This document shows, piece by piece, positions 25,164 to 33,328 of a stretch of DNA of 64,000 bases. A program made the translations under genes and the position numbers. The number at the start of each line of letters is the position of its first letter. Positions within the stretch are counted from its first letter, which is position 1. Under the pieces are notes generated by a model. It searched no databases. It was given only the letters and a program-made list of their open reading frames with translations, and had not been told where the DNA came from. Source of the DNA: Anaeromyxobacter dehalogenans 2CP-C. GTDB taxonomy: Bacteria; Myxococcota; Myxococcia; Myxococcales; Anaeromyxobacteraceae. Where the stretch lies: positions 1,296,001-1,360,000 of the forward strand of contig NC_007760.1 of assembly GCF_000013385.1 (NCBI RefSeq), read 5' to 3'.

Positions 25164-25862
25164 ATGGCGGACGACGCCGCCCCCAAGCCGCTCGAGCTGT
25201 CCCGCTACTGCGTGCCGTTCACGCCGTTCGCCGGCAAGCTGGAGGAGGCCACCCTCTGCCTCGTCTCCACCGCCGCGGTGCGGCTCGCCAGCGACCCGCC
25301 GTTCGACACCGGCGGCGACACCACCTGGCGGGCCATCCCCGGCGACGCGGAGGCGAAGGACCTCCGCTACGACGACGCGCACTACGACCACGCCTGCGTG
25401 GACGCGGACCTGAACTGCGTGTTCCCCATCGACCGCGTGCGCGAGCTGGCGCGGGACGGGCGGGTGGGCGGGCTCACCGCCCGCCACTTCTCGCTCGGCT
25501 ACAGCCAGGCGCTGCGCGAGCTGCGCGAGCGGACCATCCCGGCGCTGGTCCGCGAGATCGACCGCGAGCGGCCGGGCGCGGTGCTGCTCACCGGCGGCTG
25601 ACGGCTGTGCCACCGCACGGTGGTCACCGTGCAGCGCAGCATCGAGCTGATCGGCATCCCGACGGTGGTGATCACGGTCGAGCCGGAGGAGACGCTGCAG
25701 GCGAGGCCGCCGCGGGCGCTCTGCCCGCGCGGCTTCGTCGCCGGCCACTCGCTGGGCCGGGCCGGCGACGCCGCGCTGCAGAAGTGGATCCTGACCGACG
25801 CGCTCGCGCTGCTCACCGCCGAGCCGCGCCCGGGCCAGGTGGTCGTGCGCGACTACGCGTGA
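25164..25862 (+). CDS. Selenoprotein B-type reductase protein (GrdB/PrdB family, Sec at in-frame TGA)
   Basis: A 232-residue protein of the glycine/sarcosine/betaine/D-proline reductase selenoprotein B family. TGA 25599-25601 lies in frame. Before it: LCLVSTAAVRLASDPPFDTGGDTTWRAI, HYDHACVDADLNCVFPIDRVREL and GAVLLTGG. After it: RLCHRTVVTVQRSIELIGIPTVVIT and a conserved end (CPRGFVAGHSLGRAGD). The Sec146-Arg-Leu-Cys149 unit is a UxxC redox motif. Classical GrdB and PrdB are larger and work with other Grd or Prd subunits, none of which is seen here. This short stand-alone form, paired with a selenoperoxiredoxin, more likely serves a redox role, which is inference. A strong SECIS-like hairpin follows the TGA, and a terminator follows the gene. 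Confidence 0.92.
25615..25632 (+). promoter_or_regulatory. SECIS-like hairpin of the GrdB/PrdB-family selenoprotein
   Basis: GCACGGT and ACCGTGC form a perfect 7-bp stem with the loop GGTC (25622-25625). The loop starts 21 bases after the in-frame TGA, begins with G, and contains GU, all as expected for a bacterial SECIS element. It lies inside the coding sequence. Confidence 0.72.
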
Positions 25863-25868
25863 AGCGGA

Positions 25869-25903
25869 TCCCGCCCCGCCCCGCGCGCCGGCGCAGGGCG
25901 GGA
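25869..25903. terminator. Hairpin between two convergent genes
   Basis: TCCCGCCC and GGGCGGGA form a perfect 8-bp stem. The interior can pair further (GCGCC with GGCGC). It lies 6 bases after the selenoprotein stop and 12 bases before the stop of the minus-strand lipoprotein gene, so it probably serves both as a terminator. No long U-tract. Confidence 0.6.
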
Positions 25904-25915
25904 CGGGCCTTGCCG

Positions 25916-27481
25916 TCACGGGCCCGCGTACACCGTCACGCCGCCGGGCCCGTACTTCAGGCTGGGCCCGTGCGCGATGTACACGATGCGCGGCGACGCC
26001 CACCGGTCGAGCTGGATGCTGCGCACCGGGTTCCAGGCCATCTTCGGCGCGCCCTGCGGGACCGTCCCGGAGGCCAGCCACGCGCCGTCCTTGTAGCGCC
26101 CGAAGCCGCCCCACCCGAAGCCGACCCAGATCGACCCGTCCGACGGGTCGCAGGCGATGGCGCTGGCCTGGTTGCCGGTGCCGGCGGGGAGGTCGATGCG
26201 CTGCACCGAGAACGCGTTCGCCGGGTCGCTCACCGTCTTCGCGCGGTCGATGGTCACCCGCGCGATGCCCTTGCCCGCCGAGGCGACCCACAGCGTCCCG
26301 TCGTCGCAGAACGTCAGCCCGGAGACGTTGTCCCAGTACGTGTCGTCCGCGGGATCGCCGCCGAAGAACGTCGCGTGCGGCGTCGGCGGCGCCATGCTGC
26401 CCCACCAGCCGTTCCAGCTCGGGCGGTTCATGGTCGCGTAGTCCGGCAGGCTCGCGGTCCGGACCTCGTTCGAGAACCAGGGCACGTTCGCCACCGGGTC
26501 GAGCGCGAGGCCGGTGGACTCGCCGGTGAGGAAGCGGCCGTCGCTGCCGGTGATGGCGGGGTGCTCGTGCTCGAACACCGCGAAGCTGTCGGCGAACGCC
26601 GCGTCGCCCTTGATGTAGTCGAGCCAGCCGCGCTGCTCCGGGTGGGCCGCCAGGATCGAGAGCACGGCGTGCGACGAGCCGAGGTAGACGTCGCCCTGCG
26701 AGAGCGCCCGGCCGGCGTCGTGGTTCACCACGATCCGGTGCACCACCCGGCCCTTGCCGCGCCGCCCGGACACCCAGGTCGAGTCGGACCAGGTCTCGCC
26801 GCAGACGGAGTTCCACGGGACCTGGGGGTAGTTGCTGTTGTCCCAGTGCTCGCAGATGACGCCCGGCGGCGAGGCGATGAACACGTGGCGCCGCAGCGTC
26901 ACCTTGGTCCCGTCGAACGCCACCACGTCGGCGCCGCCCGAGCGCCGCGCCCACTCGGCGTCGTAGTCGTAGTCCGAGCCCACGCCGCGGTAGCCCACCA
27001 CCGCCGCGCCCGCGGCCGCGCCCGCCACCGAGATGATGGGGCAGACGGCGGCCGGGCTCTGCGGCGCCTCGACCGCGATCTCCGCGGGGTCGTGGCAGTT
27101 CGCGGTGAGGCCGGCCGCGGCCGGGTCCACCCGGACGAAGTCGCGGTCGTCGCGGCGCTTCACGAACAGCGCCGACCCGCCCGCCACGTACACGTTCCCG
27201 CCCTCGTCCGCCGAGGCGTCGCTCACCTCCGCGGTGAGCCCCTGCGCCTCGCCGTAGAAGGTGAACCCGCCCACCTCGGCGGGCGGATCGACCGGCGGCG
27301 GCGGGGGCGGCGGGGGCGCGGGGCACGGCAGCGCCGGGCAGCCCGGCGCCACCGGGCAGGTGCCGTCGCAGACCGGGGTCGGATCCGACGTCTTCGGCTT
27401 CGAGGACCCGGACCCGCACGCCGTCAGCGCGGCCAGCGCCGCGCCCGCCACCAGCCCCACCGCCAGCCAGAACCCTCGCAT
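25916..27481 (-). CDS. Lipoprotein with beta-propeller-like repeats
   Basis: A 521-residue exported lipoprotein. The ATG at 27481 begins a signal peptide with lipobox LTAC (Cys22), followed by a Ser/Lys/Pro-rich linker with several Cys and a run of eight prolines. The rest is beta-rich and repetitive. Units such as GLTAEVSDASADEGGNVYVAGGSALFVKR, GLTFCDDGTLWVASAGKGIARV and IACDPSDGSIWVGFGWGGFGRYKDG resemble blades of a two-component-regulator or NHL-type propeller. No catalytic motif is seen. It is possibly an outer-membrane-attached binding protein; function unknown. Confidence 0.8.
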   Translation of the reverse strand: MRGFWLAVGLVAGAALAALTACGSGSSKPKTSDPTPVCDGTCPVAPGCPALPCPAPPPPPPPPVDPPAEVGGFTFYGEAQGLTAEVSDASADEGGNVYVAGGSALFVKRRDDRDFVRVDPAAAGLTANCHDPAEIAVEAPQSPAAVCPIISVAGAAAGAAVVGYRGVGSDYDYDAEWARRSGGADVVAFDGTKVTLRRHVFIASPPGVICEHWDNSNYPQVPWNSVCGETWSDSTWVSGRRGKGRVVHRIVVNHDAGRALSQGDVYLGSSHAVLSILAAHPEQRGWLDYIKGDAAFADSFAVFEHEHPAITGSDGRFLTGESTGLALDPVANVPWFSNEVRTASLPDYATMNRPSWNGWWGSMAPPTPHATFFGGDPADDTYWDNVSGLTFCDDGTLWVASAGKGIARVTIDRAKTVSDPANAFSVQRIDLPAGTGNQASAIACDPSDGSIWVGFGWGGFGRYKDGAWLASGTVPQGAPKMAWNPVRSIQLDRWASPRIVYIAHGPSLKYGPGGVTVYAGP

Positions 27482-27650
27482 GCCCCGCCCTCGCTCCCGC
27501 GGCCCGGCGGCCGCTCGTGTGCGCCGGGAAAGCTGGGGCCAGCAGCGAGACGGGCCAAGCCGTGCTCGAGGGGAGGCCCCCGCTGCCGCCCTGCCGCGCC
27601 GGGGCGCCGGCGGGCTCGCCCCGCCCCGCGGGCCGTGCCAGAATCCGCCG

Positions 27651-28703
27651 GTGCTCCAGGGCGATCTCGCCACCTTCCCGCTCCCCGACCTCTTCCAGTG
27701 GCTCGACCAGGGCCGCCGCGCCGGCGTGCTCGAGATCGACTCGGGCGACGGCGCGCGCTTCTGGCTGGAGGTGCAGGACCGGCGCGTCCGGGCGGCCGCC
27801 CGCCCGCCCGCCGAGCACGTGGGCCTCGGGACGCTCGCCGGCTGGCACCACGCCGAGCCGCCCGAGGCGCTCTGGCCGGAGGCCTGCGCCGACCGGATCG
27901 TGGACCTGTTCCTGGCGCCGCCCGGCGGCCGGTTCGCGCTGGTGGACGGCGCGGCCGGGTTCGAGGACGGCGTGCCGCTCGATCTCTCCCTCGGGCAGAT
28001 GACGCTGGAGGGGCTGCGCCGGCTGGACGAGTGGCCCGACCTCGACCGGCGCTATCCGTCCGAGTCGGCGCTGCTGTGCGCCGACGGCGCCGGCGCCCCG
28101 CGCACGCCGGGGCAGCGCGCGCTGCTGGAGGCGGCGCGGCGCCGGGTGTCGATCGCGGAGGCGCGCCTCGCGCTCCACCTCTCGCGCCCCGCCGCGCTCC
28201 GGCGCATCGAGGCGCTCCGGGAGCTCGGGCTGGCGCACGTGGAGGGCGTGGCCGCGCACGCCGACCCGGTCTCCTCGCTCATCGACAAGGCGCAGCTGCT
28301 CGTGGGCGAGCGGCAGTTCGACGAGGCGTCCATCGTGTTCCGCAGCCTGCTCGCCGCGGATCCGTCGGATCGCCGCGTCCGCGCGCTGCTGCGCGAGGCC
28401 GAGCGCGAGCAGGTGGCGGCGCTGTACGAGGAGCTGTCGCCGATGGCGGTGCCGGTGCTGCTCGGCGGCCCCGCCTCGCTGGACTCGCCCGCGGGGCGGC
28501 GGCTCGGGGGCATCGACCGCGAGGTCGCGTCGCGCGTGAACGGCGCCTGGGACGTGGCCAGCGTCGCCCTGTCCTGCCCCCTGCGCGAGGTCGAGACGCT
28601 GAAGTCGCTGCGGAAGCTCGTCCGGCTGGGGCTGGTGGACCTGCGCGACGGCGCGCCCCCCGCCCGCCGACCGGGCCGCGGCGGCGGCCCCGGCTCACCG
28701 TAG
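27651..28703 (+). CDS. DUF4388 (PATAN-like) domain protein
   Basis: A 350-residue cytoplasmic protein, with the GTG at 27651 as start. The N-terminal 100 residues have the DUF4388/PATAN pattern (LQGDLATFPLPDLFQWLDQGRRAGVLEID, then FWLEVQDRRVRAAAR), frequent in myxobacterial signalling proteins with gliding or two-component links. The middle resembles a winged-helix region (VSIAEARLALHLSRPAALRRIEALRELGL). Next comes a TPR-like pair of helices (AQLLVGERQFDEASIVFRSLLAADPSD) and a second winged-helix-like C-terminal region (LSCPLREVETLKSLRKLVRLGLVDL). It could read or transmit a signal, but the partner is unknown. Confidence 0.8.
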   Translation: MLQGDLATFPLPDLFQWLDQGRRAGVLEIDSGDGARFWLEVQDRRVRAAARPPAEHVGLGTLAGWHHAEPPEALWPEACADRIVDLFLAPPGGRFALVDGAAGFEDGVPLDLSLGQMTLEGLRRLDEWPDLDRRYPSESALLCADGAGAPRTPGQRALLEAARRRVSIAEARLALHLSRPAALRRIEALRELGLAHVEGVAAHADPVSSLIDKAQLLVGERQFDEASIVFRSLLAADPSDRRVRALLREAEREQVAALYEELSPMAVPVLLGGPASLDSPAGRRLGGIDREVASRVNGAWDVASVALSCPLREVETLKSLRKLVRLGLVDLRDGAPPARRPGRGGGPGSP

Positions 28704-28782
28704 GAACCCGCGTGGGCGACGCGCGCGCCGTGACACGCGCATGACGCGAGGGGCCTAATCCTGTTCCGGAGGGAGACGGCTC

Positions 28783-29442
28783 ATGGAACAGGTGATCGAC
28801 CCCGCGGTGCACCCCGGGAAGCCGCTGCTGCGCGGCGTCTCGCACGAGATCGCCGCCTCGCTGTCGCTCGCCGCCTGGGTGGCGATGGCGCTCACGGCCC
28901 CGCCGGGCCGGGCCAGCGTCGCCGCCCACGTGTACGGCGCCTCGCTGTTCACGCTGTTCGCGGTGAGCGCGCTCTACCACCGGCCCATGTGGTCGCCGCG
29001 GCCGCGGCTGCTGATGCGGCGCCTCGACCACTCCGCCATCTTCCTGCTCATCGCCGGCACGTACACGCCCATGTGCCTGCTGCTCGGCGAGAAGGGCACG
29101 CCGGTGCTGGCGCTGGTGTGGACCGGCGCGGTGCTCGGGATCTTCCGCGCCGTCCTCTGGCCGCGCGCGCCGCGCTGGCTCAGCGCCGCGCTGTACGTGC
29201 TGCTCGGCTGGCTGATCCTGCCGCTCCTGCCGGCGGTGGCGCGGGCGGCCGGCGCGGGCGGGCTGGTGCTGCTCGCGCTCGGCGGCCTGGTGTACAGCCT
29301 CGGCGCGGTGGTCTACGCCACCAAGCGGCCGAACCCGTTCCCGGGCGTGTTCGGGTACCACGAGGTCTTCCACGCGATGGTGATCGCGGCGGCCGCGCTC
29401 CACTTCGCGGTGGTGCTGAGCGCGCTGCGCCGGATCGGCTGA
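28783..29442 (+). CDS. Hemolysin III / PAQR-family membrane protein
   Basis: A 219-residue inner-membrane protein with seven predicted membrane segments. Family landmarks are LLRGVSHEIAASLSLAA, YGASLFTLFAVSALYH, LLMRRLDHSAIFLLIAGTYTPMC and the C-terminal VFGYHEVFHAMVIAAAALHF. The Ser-His-Asp-His residues that bind zinc in PAQR proteins are present. Bacterial members are called hemolysin III, but their role is probably membrane-lipid homeostasis, perhaps ceramidase-like hydrolysis. GGAGGGAG precedes the ATG at 28783. It is convergent with the GTPase gene (10-bp gap). Confidence 0.92.
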   Translation: MEQVIDPAVHPGKPLLRGVSHEIAASLSLAAWVAMALTAPPGRASVAAHVYGASLFTLFAVSALYHRPMWSPRPRLLMRRLDHSAIFLLIAGTYTPMCLLLGEKGTPVLALVWTGAVLGIFRAVLWPRAPRWLSAALYVLLGWLILPLLPAVARAAGAGGLVLLALGGLVYSLGAVVYATKRPNPFPGVFGYHEVFHAMVIAAAALHFAVVLSALRRIG

Positions 29443-29452
29443 CGCGCGCCGC

Positions 29453-30523
29453 TCAGATCCGCTCGAGCTTCACCATCGCGGCCACGAGCAGGTGCAGCGC
29501 GAACAGCGCCTCCGGCTCGGTGACCGCCGCGTCCGGCTTCGCCGCGATCCGGCCCAGGCGCAGGAACTCGCGCCCGTCCAGCCCGAGCAGCGTGGCGCGC
29601 GCCGCCGGCGCGACCTCGTCCACCCGCAGCCCGGCGAGGACCTCCGCGACCGCCTCCGCGGCGCGCCGCGCCGCCGGCCCGTAGGAGCGCTCGCGGATGT
29701 CGTGCTCCACGTCGGCGAGCGCGGCGCCGCGCCCCGGGAACATCCGCGCGAACGACAGGCCCAGGAGCTGGCCGCGGTCGCGGTACGCCTCGGGCGCGGA
29801 GGGATCGGCGCGGGGCGCGGGCGCGCGGCCGGCGGGCGCCGCGGCGGCCGGCGCCGGCGCCTCGGCCGCGGCGGAGATCCGGGAGGCCAGCTCGGAGCCG
29901 CCGCCGGACAGGATCTGCCGCGGGGCCGCGCGGTGCGGCTGGCGCGCGTCGAGGTCCTTCACCACCCGGCGCGTGATCTCCTTCAGCGCCGCGAGCAGCC
30001 CCTCGCCGCGGCTCGCCACCGTCTCGAAGTCCGGCGCGCCGAGCAGGTTGAGCTGCCGCCGCAGCTCGGCCACCGGCAGCACGCCGGGCAGGTCGCGCTT
30101 GTTGTACTGGAGGACGTGCGGGAACGCGGGCAGGTCGATGCCCATCTCCGCGAGGTTGGACTCGAGGTTCGCGAACGACTCCAGGTTCGAGTCGAGCACC
30201 GACGCCTGCGAGTCGGCCACGAACACCACGCCGTCGGCGCCGTTCAGCACCAGCTTGCGGGTGGCGTCGTAGAAGACCTGGCCCGGGACCGTGTAGAGCT
30301 GCAGGCGCAGGGTGAGCCCGCGCACCTGCTCGGACTTGAGCGGCAGGAAGTCGAAGAACAGCGTCCGGTCACCCTCGGTGGAGAGGCTCACCAGCTGGCC
30401 GCGGCTCTCCGGCCGCACGCTCGCGTGGATCTGCTGGAGGCTGGTCGTCTTCCCGGACAGGCCGGGGCCGTAATAGACGATCTTGGCCGAGATCTCGCGC
30501 GCGAGCGCGTTGACGGTGGACAC
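29453..30523 (-). CDS. MglA-like small GTPase with C-terminal extension
   Basis: A 356-residue Ras-like GTPase. Residues 1-190 match MglA, the polarity switch of gliding motility: KIVYYGPGLSGKTTSLQ (P-loop G19-T26), a DxxG-like region reading LQLYTVPGQVFYDATRKLVL, GADGVVFVADSQ, and NKRD (LQYNKRDLPGV) as base-binding motif. Beyond it there is an Ala/Pro-rich linker and a further domain of about 130 residues (DRGQLLGLSFARMFPGRG and RRAAEAVAEVLAGL) that MglA itself (about 195 aa) lacks. It is therefore a paralogue with an added effector or partner module, not MglA. No gene for an MglB-type roadblock partner is adjacent. Confidence 0.9.
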   Translation of the reverse strand: MSTVNALAREISAKIVYYGPGLSGKTTSLQQIHASVRPESRGQLVSLSTEGDRTLFFDFLPLKSEQVRGLTLRLQLYTVPGQVFYDATRKLVLNGADGVVFVADSQASVLDSNLESFANLESNLAEMGIDLPAFPHVLQYNKRDLPGVLPVAELRRQLNLLGAPDFETVASRGEGLLAALKEITRRVVKDLDARQPHRAAPRQILSGGGSELASRISAAAEAPAPAAAAPAGRAPAPRADPSAPEAYRDRGQLLGLSFARMFPGRGAALADVEHDIRERSYGPAARRAAEAVAEVLAGLRVDEVAPAARATLLGLDGREFLRLGRIAAKPDAAVTEPEALFALHLLVAAMVKLERI

Positions 30524-30603
30524 GCCCGCGCATTGTAGCCGTCGCCGGGAGGTTGGCGAGGTGGGCGGCGCCGGGGGCGGCCCCGCGGTGAAGGTGGAGG
30601 TGC

Positions 30604-30630
30604 GCGCGGGTCGCCGGTCAGGCGACGCGC
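30604..30630 (-). terminator. Hairpin after the Omp85-type gene
   Basis: GTCGCC and GGCGAC pair around GGTCA, with four more G-C pairs beyond a 2-nt bulge. It lies 4 bases after the stop of the gene at 30635-31855. No U-tract is present. Confidence 0.4.
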
Positions 30631-30634
30631 CGGC

Positions 30635-31855
30635 TCACATCCGGTAGCCGACCACGAAGCTCGCCACCGGCCCCGGGGCGGTGGTGGACCAGGCCACGTC
30701 GAGCCCGAGCGCGGGCAGGGCGACGTCGGCGACGTGCAGCCGCAGGCCCAGGCCCGGCGCGACGTACCGCGTCGTGTCGCCGCGCCAGCGGGCGACGCCG
30801 GCGTCGAGCAGCGCCACGCCGGTCGCGACCCCCCAGCGCGGCCGCCAGATCGGCACCGCGTACTCGAGCGCGGTGCTGGCGGCGCGCTCGGCCCAGAGCC
30901 CGCCCACCGGGAAGCCGCGCGCGCCGGGCCCGCCGCCCAGGCGCAGCGCGTCCACCGCGGCGTCCCCCTCGACGCCCTGGCCGGCGATCGCGATCGACCA
31001 GGCGTGGCCGAGCCCGTTGGCGCCGCCCCAGGTCGCGCGCGCCTCCGCCTGGCGCAGGTCGCGCCCGCCCCCGAGCGCCGCGGCGGCGTGGCGGTAGCGG
31101 ACGCGCGCGGTGACGCCGCGCTCGTGGAACAGGTGGAAGTCGCTCCCGTCGTACGCCACCGCCGCGACCAGGCCGCGCGCCGGCCCGACGTCCGCGGGCG
31201 GCGCCCAGCCGTCCTCGGCGCCCGCGTCCGTCCACAGCCCGAACCAGCCCGCGCTCACCGCGAGCCGCTCGGTGAGCCGGCGCCCGAGGGCGGCCGACAG
31301 GTCGGTGCGCGCGTCGCGGTAGGCGTAGACCACGTCGCCGCCTTCGGTCCGCTCGCGCCGCGCGTCCTGGCGCAGGGCGAACGCGTCCACGGTCCAGCGC
31401 GTGCCGGCCACCGCGCGATCCCAGTAGCCGGCCATCCCCGTCGCGCCGCGCGTGGACAGCGTCCCGCCGGCCACCAGCTGCTTCCCCCATCCGAACAGGT
31501 TCGTCTCCACCAGCAGCAGGCCGCCCCCGGTCTCCCCGCCCGAGGAGGTGAACATGGGGATGGGCAGGAGCGTCCACCGCTCCTGCACGTCCACCTCGAG
31601 CGCCACGCCGCCGGCGCCGTCGGGGCGCGGGGTCACCCGGACGCCCTTGAACAGGCGCAGGTTGAGCAGCCGCTGCTCCAGCGCGGCCGCGTCGCCGTCG
31701 AACCGGTCGCCCACGTCGAGCTCGAGCGCCTGCCGCACGTAGGCGGCGGCGGTGCGCCGGTTGCCGGTGACGGAGATCTCGCGCACCACCGCCGGCTCGC
31801 CGCCCGCGGCGAGCTGCGCGGCGAGGAGGAGGCAGAGCCCCTGGAGCGCGAGCAT
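30635..31855 (-). CDS. Omp85/BamA-like outer-membrane protein with one POTRA domain
   Basis: A 406-residue exported protein. It begins with a signal peptide (MLALQGLCLLLAAQLAAGG). One POTRA domain (about 22-95) follows: VVREISVTGNRRTAAAYVRQAL, RLLNLRLFKGVRVTPRPDG. The rest is a beta-barrel of alternating strands, with a GGGPGARGFPVGGLWAE segment matching the conserved RGF turn of Omp85 proteins, and ends in a strand with terminal aromatic character (VASFVVGYRM). BamA has five POTRA domains; a single one resembles ShlB/TpsB or small Omp85 proteins, so the cargo is unknown. It is divergent from argJ with a 55-bp gap. Confidence 0.88.
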   Translation of the reverse strand: MLALQGLCLLLAAQLAAGGEPAVVREISVTGNRRTAAAYVRQALELDVGDRFDGDAAALEQRLLNLRLFKGVRVTPRPDGAGGVALEVDVQERWTLLPIPMFTSSGGETGGGLLLVETNLFGWGKQLVAGGTLSTRGATGMAGYWDRAVAGTRWTVDAFALRQDARRERTEGGDVVYAYRDARTDLSAALGRRLTERLAVSAGWFGLWTDAGAEDGWAPPADVGPARGLVAAVAYDGSDFHLFHERGVTARVRYRHAAAALGGGRDLRQAEARATWGGANGLGHAWSIAIAGQGVEGDAAVDALRLGGGPGARGFPVGGLWAERAASTALEYAVPIWRPRWGVATGVALLDAGVARWRGDTTRYVAPGLGLRLHVADVALPALGLDVAWSTTAPGPVASFVVGYRM

Positions 31856-31910
31856 CGCGGGGTCTGTAGTCGGACGGCGGCCCGGCGTCCACCGTGATAA
31901 ACAGGCGCGC

Positions 31911-33230
31911 ATGGCGTCCACCTCGCTCACGTTCGCGACCCGGGCCGAGCACCGGGCCTGGCTCGAGTCCCGGTCCGCGCTGCCGGAGGGCTTCCGCATC
32001 GGGACCTGCGCGTTCGAGTTCGTGCCGGTGGAGGTCCCGAAGCCCGGCCGCATGCGGCTCACGCTCGTCGCGCTCGACCGGCCCACGCCCGCGTTCGCGG
32101 CGAAGTTCACGCGCAACGCGTTCCCGGGCGCGCCGGTGCTGGTGGGGCGCCGCCGGCTGGACGGCGCGGCGCTCGGCGCGGTGGTGATCAACAACAAGGT
32201 GGCGAACGTGTGCGCGCCGGACGGCGTGGAGGCCGCCGAGCGCGTCTGCGCCGAGGCGGCGCGGCTGCTCGGGCTCGCGCCGGAGGAGGTCCTGCCGTCC
32301 TCGACCGGCGTCATCGGGTGGCGGCTGCCGGTGGAGCGGATGGTGGAGGCGCTGCCCGCCGCCGCGGCGGCGCTGCAGGGCGGCTCGGCGCTCGCCGGCG
32401 CCGAGGCGATCATGACCACCGACCTCTACCCGAAGCTGCGCCGGGCCGAGGTGGGCGGCGGGAGCATCGTGGGGTTCGCGAAGGGCGCCGGCATGGTCGA
32501 GCCGAACCTCGCGACCATGCTCGTGTACCTGCTCACCGATCTCGACGTGCCGCGCGACGCGCTCCGCGCCGCGCTGGACCGGGCGGTGGAGGGCAGCTTC
32601 AACCGCATCTCGGTGGACTCGGACACCAGCACCTCCGACACGGTGGTGCTGCTCTCCTCGCGCAAGCGCCCGGCGCCGCCGGCCGGCGACTTCGCCGCGG
32701 CGCTGGCGCGCGTGTGCGGCGACCTCGCCGAGGACGTGGTCCGGAACGGCGAGGGCGTGCACCACGTGGTGCGGGTGGCGGTCCGCGGCGCGCCGTCGGA
32801 CGCGGCGGCGCACCTGGTGGGCAAGGCGGTGGTGAACTCGCCGCTGCTCAAGGCCGCCGTGAACGGGAACGACCCGAACGTCGGCCGGCTGCTGTGCGCG
32901 GTGGGCAAGGTGGCCGGCGCGGCAGGGATCGCGCTCGACCCGGCGCGGGCCGTGATGCGGGTGGGCGGCGAGGTGGTGCTGGAGGGCGGCGCCATGCGGC
33001 TCGACCCGGAGAAGGAGCGGCGGCTGGTGGCGCACATGAAGGCGGCGGAGCTGTACGCCAGCGCGCCGCCGCCGGACGGCGTCTCCTTCCGGCCCCCGAT
33101 CGACCACCCGCCGCACGAGCGGCGGGTGGAGATCGACATCGACCTGGGGATGGGCGCCGGCGCCTGCGAGGTGCTCGGCGGCGACCTCTCCCACGAGTAC
33201 GTCACCGAGAACGCCGACTACCGGAGCTGA
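31911..33230 (+). CDS. argJ: ArgJ, glutamate N-acetyltransferase / ornithine acetyltransferase
   Basis: A 439-residue enzyme of arginine biosynthesis that moves acetyl from N-acetylornithine to glutamate. It is made as a precursor that cleaves itself before a Thr. The cleavage site is visible: KGAGMVEPNLATML with Thr202 as the likely new N-terminus of the beta subunit. Other ArgJ blocks are AVVINNKVANVCAP, STGVIGWRLP, MTTDLYPK, NRISVDSDTSTSDTVVL and AAVNGNDPNVGRLLCAVGK. Start ATG 31911. Other arg genes are not nearby. The N-terminal 35 residues (LTFATRAEHRAWLESRSALPEGFRIGT) are a little longer than usual. Confidence 0.95.
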   Translation: MASTSLTFATRAEHRAWLESRSALPEGFRIGTCAFEFVPVEVPKPGRMRLTLVALDRPTPAFAAKFTRNAFPGAPVLVGRRRLDGAALGAVVINNKVANVCAPDGVEAAERVCAEAARLLGLAPEEVLPSSTGVIGWRLPVERMVEALPAAAAALQGGSALAGAEAIMTTDLYPKLRRAEVGGGSIVGFAKGAGMVEPNLATMLVYLLTDLDVPRDALRAALDRAVEGSFNRISVDSDTSTSDTVVLLSSRKRPAPPAGDFAAALARVCGDLAEDVVRNGEGVHHVVRVAVRGAPSDAAAHLVGKAVVNSPLLKAAVNGNDPNVGRLLCAVGKVAGAAGIALDPARAVMRVGGEVVLEGGAMRLDPEKERRLVAHMKAAELYASAPPPDGVSFRPPIDHPPHERRVEIDIDLGMGAGACEVLGGDLSHEYVTENADYRS

Positions 33231-33257
33231 GGCTCGGCGCGCGACCCGCTCGCGACG

Positions 33258-33300
33258 AGCATCCGCTCACCCCGAGCCTGTCGAGGGGCGAGCGGATGCT
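33258..33300. repeat. Palindromic repeat, probably bidirectional terminator
   Basis: AGCATCCGCTC and GAGCGGATGCT are perfect inverted copies. Inside them CCCC and GGGG also pair, around GAGCCTGTCGA. The core (CCCCGAGCCTGTCGAGGGG) resembles a palindromic element found scattered in many proteobacterial genomes. It lies 28 bases after argJ and 28 before the stop of the next minus-strand gene, so it can end transcripts from both sides. Part of the arm (AGCGGATGC) recurs at about 33331. Confidence 0.6.
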
Positions 33301-33328
33301 CTCGATCCGTTCCGCCGAGCCGTGCGGC

